NCBI GenBank assembly: GCA_002785585.1
Contig: PEUI01000360.1
Coordinates: 1 to 5,311, forward strand
DNA from: Lysobacterales bacterium CG02_land_8_20_14_3_00_62_12
GTDB lineage: Bacteria; Pseudomonadota; Gammaproteobacteria; Xanthomonadales; Ahniellaceae
Reading direction: 5' to 3'
Length of the DNA stretch: 5,311 nucleotides
The translations under genes and the position numbers were made by a program. The notes below the pieces were generated by a model. That model had not been told where the DNA came from. It saw only the letters and a list, made by a program, of their open reading frames with translations, and did not search any database. Of the stretch, positions 1 to 4,559 are shown in pieces. Positions within the stretch are counted from its first letter, which is position 1. Every line of letters starts with the position of its first letter.

Positions 1-1
1 A

Positions 2-205
2 ACCTACAAGTCCGATGGTCGGCTGATCCACGAGCAGTGGGACAACAGCGACCATCGCGGCGAGTATTCGATTGTGCTCGGTGATCGGTTTACGGTGAAA
101 GTGGAAGGCGACGCCGACAGTATCGAATCCCTCAAAGCCATGGTCGGCAGCATCGACCTGATCGGCATCGAGGCGCTGAAGAATGCTGGCGTCAGCAAGG
201 GCTGA
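2..205 (+). CDS. C-terminal fragment of an unrecognised protein
   Basis: An open frame runs from the left edge to a TGA at 203-205 and gives 67 residues; the start is outside the window. The fragment begins TYKSDGRLIHEQWDN and continues through a strand-rich stretch (EYSIVLGDRFTVKVEGDAD) to a helical tail (SIESLKAMVGSIDLIGIEALKNAG). There is no transmembrane segment and no recognisable catalytic motif. The alternation suggests a small alpha/beta or beta-sheet domain, soluble or periplasmic, but I do not recognise the family and assign no function. It is convergent with the hicAB operon, with only 20 bases between the two stop codons. That the frame is coding is supported by its balanced protein-like composition and by the absence of a better frame here. 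Confidence 0.7.
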   Translation, partial: TYKSDGRLIHEQWDNSDHRGEYSIVLGDRFTVKVEGDADSIESLKAMVGSIDLIGIEALKNAGVSKG

Positions 206-230
206 GCCAATGAACCGCGACAATCTCAGC
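201..230. repeat. Inverted repeat spanning both convergent stop codons
   Basis: GCTGAG at 201-206 is the reverse complement of CTCAGC at 225-230, with an 18-base loop. The arms contain the TGA of the left gene and the TGA (read on the - strand) of hicB. It could act as a weak bidirectional transcription end, but the stem is only 6 bp and neither side has a T tract, so chance is quite possible. Confidence 0.25.
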
Positions 231-558
231 TACGGGCGGCCCGGCGCAGCACTTCGCCAGCCCACTGGTTGAGACTCTTGCCAGACAGCTCGGCGGCGCG
301 CAACGCCGCCGCGTGGGCCTCGGGTGGGATGCGCAGCATGAGTTTCCCGCTGGCGACGCGCTGCGCTGGCTTGCCGAGCTTGGTGCAGGTCTCCACATAG
401 TCATCGACCGCCTCGGCAAATGCGGCCCGCAACGCGACCACATTATCCGCGTGGAAGCCAACGACATCTTTGATGCCCGCAATATGCCCAACAAAAATGT
501 TATTGCGGGCATCGAACTCGACGCGCGCTGCGTAGCCTTGGTACATCATTTTGTTCAT
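226..558 (-). CDS. hicB: HicB-family antitoxin
   Basis: 110-residue antitoxin of a type II toxin-antitoxin pair. HicB proteins bind and block the HicA mRNA interferase, and most also bind their own operator. Residues 6-65 (starting YQGYAARVEFD, with VGHIAGIKDVVGFHAD) form the degenerate RNase-H-like HicB fold, including the typical block around AFAEAVDDYVETC at 47-58. Residues 72-108 (KLMLRIPPEAH, then SGKSLNQWAGEVL) are a ribbon-helix-helix DNA-binding domain, which points to direct operator binding. The ATG overlaps the hicA stop as ATGA. A good ribosome binding site, GGGAG at 566-570 inside the hicA tail, lies 7 bases upstream, so translation may be coupled to hicA. Later Met codons at residues 4 and 5 are possible starts but are worse placed for that site. 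The length and two-domain layout are normal for the family, so it appears intact. Confidence 0.93.
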   Translation of the reverse strand: MNKMMYQGYAARVEFDARNNIFVGHIAGIKDVVGFHADNVVALRAAFAEAVDDYVETCTKLGKPAQRVASGKLMLRIPPEAHAAALRAAELSGKSLNQWAGEVLRRAARS

Positions 559-809
559 GGCCTTACTCCCATGGCAATCAGAAAAGCCCGCGCATCTTCA
601 ACTTGGTAGCACTTGGCTTCCTTGGCTGGATGCGGGCGATGAAACGTGCTGACCCGGCCGTCTTTGTCAAAGCGGACACGGGAACCGCGCCCTTCGATCC
701 GCCGCGCGCCAACAGCAATCAACAAAGTCTCGATTTGAGCAAACGCCAAGGTAGCCGGCGTCGGCTTGGCAAAAATCGCTTCCAGAGTCTTCCGCTGCTG
801 CGAATTCAT
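555..809 (-). CDS. hicA: HicA-family toxin (predicted mRNA interferase)
   Basis: 84-residue protein directly upstream of hicB in the canonical toxin-first order. HicA toxins are small dsRBD-fold ribonucleases that cleave mRNA and arrest growth until HicB neutralises them. The N-terminal helix (MNSQQRKTLEAIFAKP) and the segment IETLLIAVGARRIEGRGSRV at 26-45, followed by strands with FDKDGRVSTFHRPHP and a final helix, fit the HicA layout. The canonical G-S-H motif reads G42-S43-R44, so the His considered catalytic in studied HicA proteins is absent; His57 and His60 in FHRPHP are other candidates. From memory, a GSR form is typical of a HicA subfamily. ATG at 807-809 is the only reasonable start, because an in-frame stop lies at 828-830. 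No Shine-Dalgarno sequence precedes it, and the predicted promoter places the transcript start almost at the ATG. Confidence 0.87.
   Translation of the reverse strand: MNSQQRKTLEAIFAKPTPATLAFAQIETLLIAVGARRIEGRGSRVRFDKDGRVSTFHRPHPAKEAKCYQVEDARAFLIAMGVRP
566..570 (-). promoter_or_regulatory. Ribosome binding site of hicB
   Basis: On the - strand this reads GGGAG, 7 bases before the hicB ATG and within the hicA coding region. It fixes the hicB start at 558 and lets the antitoxin be translated efficiently while hicA has no comparable site. This could favour antitoxin over toxin synthesis. Confidence 0.7.
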
Positions 810-816
810 TGCGCAA

Positions 817-845
817 TTGATAGCACATTATGCTATCGCGATCAA
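817..845 (-). promoter_or_regulatory. Predicted hicAB promoter
   Basis: On the - strand, TTGATC (845-840, 4/6 match to the -35 consensus) is followed after exactly 17 bases by TATCAA (822-817, 4/6 match to the -10). Only 7 bases separate the -10 from the hicA ATG, so initiation is predicted at or next to the A of the start codon. An alternative -10, CATAAT at 832-827 (5/6), lacks a -35 at normal spacing. Both are weak by consensus, so this is a prediction. Confidence 0.45.
819..837. promoter_or_regulatory. Palindromic operator, probable HicB/HicAB binding site
   Basis: GATAGCACATTATGCTATC has 7-bp perfect arms (GATAGCA / TGCTATC) around a 5-base AT-rich centre. It covers the spacer and part of the -10 of the predicted hicAB promoter, exactly where an autorepressor would act. 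The hicB product has a ribbon-helix-helix domain, which normally binds such palindromes. The repeat is seen directly; its role as operator is inferred. Confidence 0.7.
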
Positions 846-978
846 ATCGGCGCGGTGGACTAGCGTCCGGCACTCTATCGGTGAACAGGTGAACCCCCTG
901 GGTGCGCCGACCGATGTCCGGAAGGCGTGCCGGAATACGTACGGGCAATCAGCTAAACCAACAATTGAAAGCACGGCG

Positions 979-995
979 GCGTCCTATGGGGACGC
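979..995. repeat. Small hairpin in the leader region
   Basis: GCGTCC (979-984) pairs with GGACGC (990-995) around the 5-base loop TATGG and is followed by CAAAAC rather than a T tract. It lies about 95 bases before the exported-protein gene. It could be a leader structure or chance. Confidence 0.25.
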
Positions 996-1017
996 AAAAC
1001 GCGAGTCATTGATCGCT

Positions 1018-1030
1018 CTGCCAGTGGCAG
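1018..1030. promoter_or_regulatory. 13-base palindrome upstream of the exported-protein gene
   Basis: CTGCCA, a single G, then TGGCAG form a perfect palindrome with a one-base centre, 58 bases before the ATG at 1089. The tight centre fits a dimeric regulator site better than an RNA hairpin. No regulator is identified. Confidence 0.3.
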
Positions 1031-1076
1031 CCGGGCGGTGTTCTAACGAAGTGCCACGAACCGATCCACACAATCG

Positions 1077-1082
1077 AAGGAG
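1077..1082 (+). promoter_or_regulatory. Ribosome binding site of the exported-protein gene
   Basis: AAGGAG lies 6 bases before the ATG at 1089, a near-ideal Shine-Dalgarno placement that decides this start. Confidence 0.8.
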
Positions 1083-1088
1083 AAGATC

Positions 1089-1721
1089 ATGAACCGCAGA
1101 TGGATGCAGAAAATGGCCGTGACTTTGCTACTGGCGAGCAGCGCGCTGATGGCTGGCGAGCCGGTACCCAAGGGTCCTGCGCCGGGGCTCGCGCCAACCA
1201 AGACCGTGGCGCCAACCAAGACCGTGGCCCCGATCAAAAACACCACGCCGCTTACCGACCGGCAGCGGCAAGCGCTGCAACCCAGACTGAAGGCACCGAT
1301 CCCGGCGGCCAGAGAGTGCCGTGATCCCGCTGCGCAAAGCCTCACCTTCCAAGTGTTGTCACGCGACCGCGATCCAACGAAAGGGCGGGTTCGCCTGACC
1401 GGCACGATCCGCAACCTGGGCACTGTGGCGTTTGTTTCCGACCCACGCCAAGTCATCGTCAGCCTGGAGCAACAAATCCCCGGCGAACGCCGTGCCAGCA
1501 CGCTGGTTCAGCGCAATATTTCCAATCTCGCAGCCGGTGCCAACCTCACCCTTGTCCACGATCTGGCGTGGGACACGGCGCTCGAGTTTCCGGCCACGTT
1601 CACGCTGCGGCTGAGCTACGACCCGGATATCTATATCGACGCCAACACGCAGAATGACGACTGCAACCAGAACAACAATACCCAATCCCTGGGCGGCGAA
1701 CAGATCACTCGCGGCTGGTAG
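1089..1721 (+). CDS. Exported protein with a CARDB-like beta-sandwich domain
   Basis: 210-residue protein of unknown function, predicted to be secreted to the periplasm or beyond. Residues 1-22 are a Sec signal peptide: basic start MNRRWMQK, hydrophobic VTLLLASSAL, likely cut after MA22. There is no lipobox Cys. Residues 26-52 are a Pro/Lys/Thr-rich linker with three repeats (APTKTV, APTKTV, APIKNT). Residues about 84-197 resemble a CARDB or other immunoglobulin-like adhesion module: KGRVRLTGTIRNLGT, alternating strands, and an Asn/Asp-rich end (TQNDDCNQNNN) like the N-x-N-N turn of such domains. The only two cysteines, C77 and C192, flank the domain and could form a disulfide after export. 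The start is fixed by AAGGAG 6 bases upstream. The gene stands alone, divergent from hicAB and convergent with the GMC gene. Coding status is confident, the fold moderately so; no partner or ligand is evident. Confidence 0.88.
   Translation: MNRRWMQKMAVTLLLASSALMAGEPVPKGPAPGLAPTKTVAPTKTVAPIKNTTPLTDRQRQALQPRLKAPIPAARECRDPAAQSLTFQVLSRDRDPTKGRVRLTGTIRNLGTVAFVSDPRQVIVSLEQQIPGERRASTLVQRNISNLAAGANLTLVHDLAWDTALEFPATFTLRLSYDPDIYIDANTQNDDCNQNNNTQSLGGEQITRGW
1191..1244 (+). repeat. 18-base tandem repeat in the linker coding region
   Basis: Two identical 18-base copies (1191-1208 and 1209-1226) each encode APTKTV. A third, diverged unit at 1227-1244 encodes APIKNT. The exact nucleotide identity of the first two suggests recent duplication by slippage. 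The unit is in frame, so copy number changes only the linker length. Confidence 0.85.
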
Positions 1722-1757
1722 CCAAGTCGTTCGATGGATTACCAGGCCAACTGAGGG

Positions 1758-1804
1758 GCGGCTGACTTTTGCGTGCGCCACTGGCGATCGCGATAGTCAG
1801 CCGC
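1758..1804. repeat. 10-bp inverted repeat between convergent genes
   Basis: GCGGCTGACT (1758-1767) is perfectly complementary to AGTCAGCCGC (1795-1804). The 27-base loop contains a smaller CGCCA/TGGCG repeat and the palindrome GCGATCGC. It begins 37 bases after the stop of the exported-protein gene. It could serve as a transcription end or RNA 3' structure for either convergent gene, but there is no T tract on either side. Confidence 0.5.
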
Positions 1805-1899
1805 AGTCCGCCACTTTGGTTCGCACCCGATCTCCACCAACGGATGCCCCGCAGCTGCGCGAACACTTTATTGTCGGATGTCTCTACAGGCATATCGTT

Positions 1900-1918
1900 C
1901 GCGACCCTGCTGGTCGCG
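1900..1918 (-). terminator. Hairpin after the GMC gene, possible terminator
   Basis: CGCGACC (1900-1906) pairs with GGTCGCG (1912-1918) around a 5-base loop, starting 17 bases beyond the GMC oxidoreductase stop on the - strand. The position and strong GC stem suit a terminator. The bases that follow on the - strand are not T-rich, so it is not a classic intrinsic terminator. Confidence 0.4.
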
Positions 1919-1935
1919 CCCACGACAGCGCGCTA

Positions 1936-3516
1936 CTACCGCAAAATCAGCTCGCTCGCCTTTTCCGCGATCATCACCGTCGGGGCGTTGGTGTTGCCGG
2001 AGGTGATTTTTGGCATGACCGAAGCATCGACCACGCGCAGCGCCGCCACGCCGTGCACGCGCAGATCGGCATCGACCACGGCCAGCGGGTCGTTGCCCAT
2101 GCGGCAGGTGCCCACCGGGTGATAAACGGTCTCGCATCGGCGCCTTAGGAAAGTGCTGATGGCGGTGTCCGAATCATCGTTGTCACCGGGAAACATTTCC
2201 GCTCCGCGAAACGCATCAAAGGCGCCCGCGTGCAGTAGCCGCCGCGATAGCCGCACCGCTTCGACCAGCGTGCGGCGATCAAAATCTTCGGCATCGCTCA
2301 GATAGTTGCCGAACAGTTTCGCCTTGACGGCAGGGTCGGCCGAGGCCAGTTCCAGATGACCGCGACTGCGCGGTTGCAAGTGGCAGGAATGCAGGGTGAA
2401 TCCATAGCCAGCAACGCGATGACGACCGTGGTCATCGAGGATGGCGGGGACAAAGTGATATTGCACATCGGGTCGCGAATCCGGCGCCATCAGGGTCCGT
2501 GCAAAGCCACCGGCTTCGGCAATATTGGAGGTACCCGGGCCCTGCTTGAACAGAAAATATTGCAGGCCGGCCAATATTTCGTTGGTTTTGTCGTAGGTGA
2601 TCGGCTGGGTGCAGCGATAGACCAGGCAAGCGTCCAAATGGTCGTGCAGGTTTTGGCCGACCCCCGGCAAATCGATGCCGACGGCAATGCCGTGCTGGCG
2701 TAACTGGGCGGCTGGGCCAACGCCTGACAACATCAACAACTGCGGCGAGTTGATCGCGCCACCGCAGAGAATGATCTCGCCGGCGGCATCGGCCCGGTGT
2801 TTCTGGCCATGGCGTTGATACTCGACCGCGACGGCGCGCCCATTTTCGATCTGCACACGATGGACCAGGGCGCCGGTGACAATGCTGAGGTTGGGGCGTC
2901 TGCGTACACCATCCAGATAGCCCGACGCTGTGCTCCAGCGTTGGCCGCCCTTTTGCGAGACTTGATAAAAGCCGAAACCCTGTTGGTCGCGGCCATTGAA
3001 ATCCGGATTGCGCGCCAGGCCGATTTCTTCCGCCGCCGCCACAAACGCGTGCGACAGCCGATTGGTGTAACGCAGATCGGCGACATTGAACGGGCCGCCG
3101 ACACCGTGCCAGGCATCGCCACCGCGCTCGTTGTTTTCGGCGCGCTTGAAATACGGCAACACCGCTTCCCAGTTCCAACCCGGATTGCCGGCCGCCGCCC
3201 AGTCCGCGTAGTCGAGCGGGTTGCCACGGATGTAGCACATCGCATTGATCGAACTGGAACCGCCGAGCACCTTGCCGCGCGGCCACCACAAACGGCGCTG
3301 ATCCAGCGCCGCCTCGGGCTCGGTGTGGTAGTCCCAGTTCACGCCTTTCTTGGAGACCAGTTTCGCCAGCCCAGCCGGCATATGAATAAACGGATGCCAA
3401 TCGCGCGGCCCCGCTTCCAACAACAGCACCCGATGCGCGGGATTGGCCGACAAGCGGTTGGCGAGCACGCAGCCGGCCGAGCCCGCTCCGACGATGATGT
3501 AATCAAAAGTCGCCAT
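1936..3516 (-). CDS. GMC-family FAD-dependent oxidoreductase (choline/alcohol dehydrogenase-like)
   Basis: 526-residue flavoenzyme that should oxidise an alcohol to an aldehyde using bound FAD. Residues 6-20 (YIIVGAGSAGCVLAN) are the dinucleotide-binding GxGxxG, with acidic E34 in LLLEAGP. Residues 81-98 (GKVLGGSSSINAMCYIRG) match GMC signature 1, and 252-267 (GGAINSPQLLMLSGVG) match signature 2. H466 in YHPVGTCRMG is the expected catalytic His, and N510 in TSGNTNAPT occupies the second active-site position, as in choline dehydrogenase and choline oxidase. The length is typical of BetA/AlkJ-like enzymes. The frame stays open upstream to 3681, but the protein should start at MATFDYIIVG (ATG 3516-3514), because the fold begins there; GGGA lies about 8 bases upstream. 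No betaine genes (betB, betI, transporter) are nearby, so choline is not implied and the substrate is unknown. There is no signal peptide, so it is cytoplasmic or loosely membrane-associated. Confidence 0.95.
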   Translation of the reverse strand: MATFDYIIVGAGSAGCVLANRLSANPAHRVLLLEAGPRDWHPFIHMPAGLAKLVSKKGVNWDYHTEPEAALDQRRLWWPRGKVLGGSSSINAMCYIRGNPLDYADWAAAGNPGWNWEAVLPYFKRAENNERGGDAWHGVGGPFNVADLRYTNRLSHAFVAAAEEIGLARNPDFNGRDQQGFGFYQVSQKGGQRWSTASGYLDGVRRRPNLSIVTGALVHRVQIENGRAVAVEYQRHGQKHRADAAGEIILCGGAINSPQLLMLSGVGPAAQLRQHGIAVGIDLPGVGQNLHDHLDACLVYRCTQPITYDKTNEILAGLQYFLFKQGPGTSNIAEAGGFARTLMAPDSRPDVQYHFVPAILDDHGRHRVAGYGFTLHSCHLQPRSRGHLELASADPAVKAKLFGNYLSDAEDFDRRTLVEAVRLSRRLLHAGAFDAFRGAEMFPGDNDDSDTAISTFLRRRCETVYHPVGTCRMGNDPLAVVDADLRVHGVAALRVVDASVMPKITSGNTNAPTVMIAEKASELILR

Positions 3517-3708
3517 GCTTATCCCGCCGGTTGGGCAGCGACCTTCCGCGTCGTTGAGTTGCCTGCCCCGGGCGTTGGCCGGGTCAACACCATCGGCGGA
3601 ATGCTGCTGCGCGTGAGTAATCGATGCGGCCAACGGCGCACCGTGATATCCGGCCGACCATAGGCTGGGCAGATAGAGCAAATGCTCGCGTTGGCAAGGT
3701 GCAACCGC
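3517..3708. other. Intergenic gap upstream of the GMC gene
   Basis: 192 bases between the MOSC stop and the GMC start. The open frame through it is only an upstream extension of the GMC frame and lacks family similarity. It holds a short palindrome, GAGCAAATGCTC (3676-3687), 21 bases after the MOSC stop, with no T tract. The gap is long enough for a promoter, so the GMC gene is probably transcribed on its own, although I see no clear -35/-10 pair. Confidence 0.5.
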
Positions 3709-4506
3709 CTAGGCCAGAACGCTGAGCCGGTCACCGATTTGCAGGCGGCCAACACTGCGCGGGATCAGGTTTTGGCCGAAACAAATGCCGAGCGCGGTGC
3801 GCCGAAACGAGGCCAAGGTTTTGAGTGGCTCGCCGTTGCCGTTTTTGACGCCGGTCGCCGGATCCACGGTGGTCAGCACGCAGCGCGTGCAGGGCTTGCT
3901 GACCGCCAACCGCACCCCGCCGAGCGCAATTTGTCGCCAACTGTCTTCGATAAACGGAAGCGCCGTTTGCACCACCAGATTGGGGCGGAAGCGCGCCATC
4001 GTCACCGCTTGTGGCAGCCGCCGATTGAGCTCATCCAACGACGCGCTGCCGATCAACAATAACGGAAAACCATCAGCAAAACTCACCTGATCGCCGGGTT
4101 CGGACCAGGCTGGGGCAACCCCGCGCAGGCAGTCGTCGTCCAGGTACACCAAGCGCGCCGGGTGGCCGATGACGCGGCTGATCCAGTCATTGGCAGCGGC
4201 GTCGGCGATCCGCGCCGGGCACGGCGATTGCCAGATCGTGACCATCACCTTGGCGCGCTCGCGGGTTGGCGTTGGCACCTGGATCGCGGTCTGCCCGGCG
4301 ACCTGCAAGCGCAGCCCCGCCGCCGTGGTCTGGGCGTCGATCAGCACCAACTGCGGCAACTGCCGCGCGGTAATGAACTTGCCCTGGGGATCGATCAGCA
4401 TCCAGCGCCGATCTCCATCCAGGCCGCGGGCGGTCAACTGTGCCGACGCCAGCACGACACCGCGCGCCGATTTCAGGGGGTAAATGTGGATGGATTTGAG
4501 CTGCAT
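3709..4506 (-). CDS. MOSC domain-containing protein (mARC/YcbX-like, no ferredoxin domain)
   Basis: 265-residue protein with an N-terminal MOSC beta-barrel domain (residues 1-120, starting MQLKSIHIYPLKSARG, with LDGDRRWMLIDPQGKFITARQ) followed by a MOSC domain (about 125-264). It contains FRPNLVV at 173-179, the KPCTRCVLTTVDPATG block at 204-219 and the closing GRLQIGDRLSVL. In mARC and YcbX a Cys of the C-x-R-C block (here C206 and C209, most likely the second) binds the molybdenum cofactor. These enzymes reduce N-hydroxylated compounds. Unlike E. coli YcbX, this protein has no C-terminal [2Fe-2S] ferredoxin domain and would need a separate electron donor. The start at MQLKSIHIYPLKS matches the usual family N-terminus; an in-frame ATG at 4545 would add 13 residues. 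It lies 52 bases after the MurD2-like gene on the same strand and may be cotranscribed with it. The cellular substrate is unknown. Confidence 0.92.
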   Translation of the reverse strand: MQLKSIHIYPLKSARGVVLASAQLTARGLDGDRRWMLIDPQGKFITARQLPQLVLIDAQTTAAGLRLQVAGQTAIQVPTPTRERAKVMVTIWQSPCPARIADAAANDWISRVIGHPARLVYLDDDCLRGVAPAWSEPGDQVSFADGFPLLLIGSASLDELNRRLPQAVTMARFRPNLVVQTALPFIEDSWRQIALGGVRLAVSKPCTRCVLTTVDPATGVKNGNGEPLKTLASFRRTALGICFGQNLIPRSVGRLQIGDRLSVLA

Positions 4507-4510
4507 CAAG

Positions 4511-4532
4511 TTTTGATTCTCGTCAATCAAAA
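4511..4532. repeat. AT-rich inverted repeat just before the MOSC start
   Basis: TTTTGATT (4511-4518) is the reverse complement of AATCAAAA (4525-4532), with a 6-base loop. The repeat ends 4 bases from the MOSC ATG, so the hairpin or a protein bound there would cover its ribosome binding region, where no strong Shine-Dalgarno is seen. It contrasts with the GC-rich surroundings. A translational control element or an operator is possible. Confidence 0.45.
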
Positions 4533-4559
4533 AGTGCCACCGCATAGGCTGGTCACCAT
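4527..4559 (-). other. Possible 10-codon mini-ORF overlapping the ligase stop
   Basis: An ATG overlaps the ligase stop by one base (TGATG on the - strand) and opens a frame MVTSLCGGTF ending in TGA inside the AT-rich inverted repeat upstream of the MOSC gene. Stop-start overlap favours reinitiation, so it could act as a leader peptide. It is short enough to be chance, and I do not claim a gene. Confidence 0.15.

Larger units (their letters stand above)
810..1088. other. Intergenic region between divergent genes
   Basis: About 280 bases with no credible gene; open frames crossing it have unnatural composition and no ribosome binding sites. It holds the hicAB promoter and operator at its left end, a short direct repeat (GGTGAAC twice, about 880-895), a hairpin at 979-995, a 13-base palindrome at 1018-1030 and the ribosome binding site of the rightward gene. 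I could not find a convincing sigma-70 promoter for the rightward gene. Confidence 0.6.

Noticed and set aside
817..845. Insertion-sequence or phage attachment traces around the toxin-antitoxin operon
   Set aside because: No transposase fragment, flanking direct repeats or tRNA gene was seen; the operon may be laterally acquired, but the window gives no direct sign.
1191..1244. Possible CRISPR-like repetition
   Set aside because: The repeats are contiguous, in frame and have no spacers; they are a coding tandem repeat.
1043..1501. 152-codon - strand frame opposite the exported-protein gene
   Set aside because: Its Val/Gly repeats (GATVLV) are just the reverse of the linker repeat, and the + strand gene has a strong ribosome binding site and signal peptide.
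1784..1791. GCGATCGC, the sequence of the cyanobacterial HIP1 palindrome
   Set aside because: It is a single 8-base occurrence in GC-rich DNA and the other genes do not suggest a cyanobacterium.
2432..3400. A 322-codon - strand frame inside the GMC gene
   Set aside because: It is a shifted frame of the same gene, with Arg/Gly/Trp/Cys-rich low-quality protein and no ribosome binding site.
2797..3663. A 288-codon + strand open frame opposite the GMC gene
   Set aside because: It is antisense to a gene with full family motifs, has an Arg/Ala-rich composition without domains, and is explained by GC-rich codon bias on the opposite strand.
3517..3681. 55-residue N-terminal extension of the GMC enzyme
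   Set aside because: It precedes the conserved start of the FAD-binding fold, is not a signal peptide, and has no motif; the ATG at 3516 fits the family.
3676..3687. Palindrome GAGCAAATGCTC after the MOSC gene as a terminator
   Set aside because: It has a 5-bp stem with a 2-base centre and no T tract, too weak to call.
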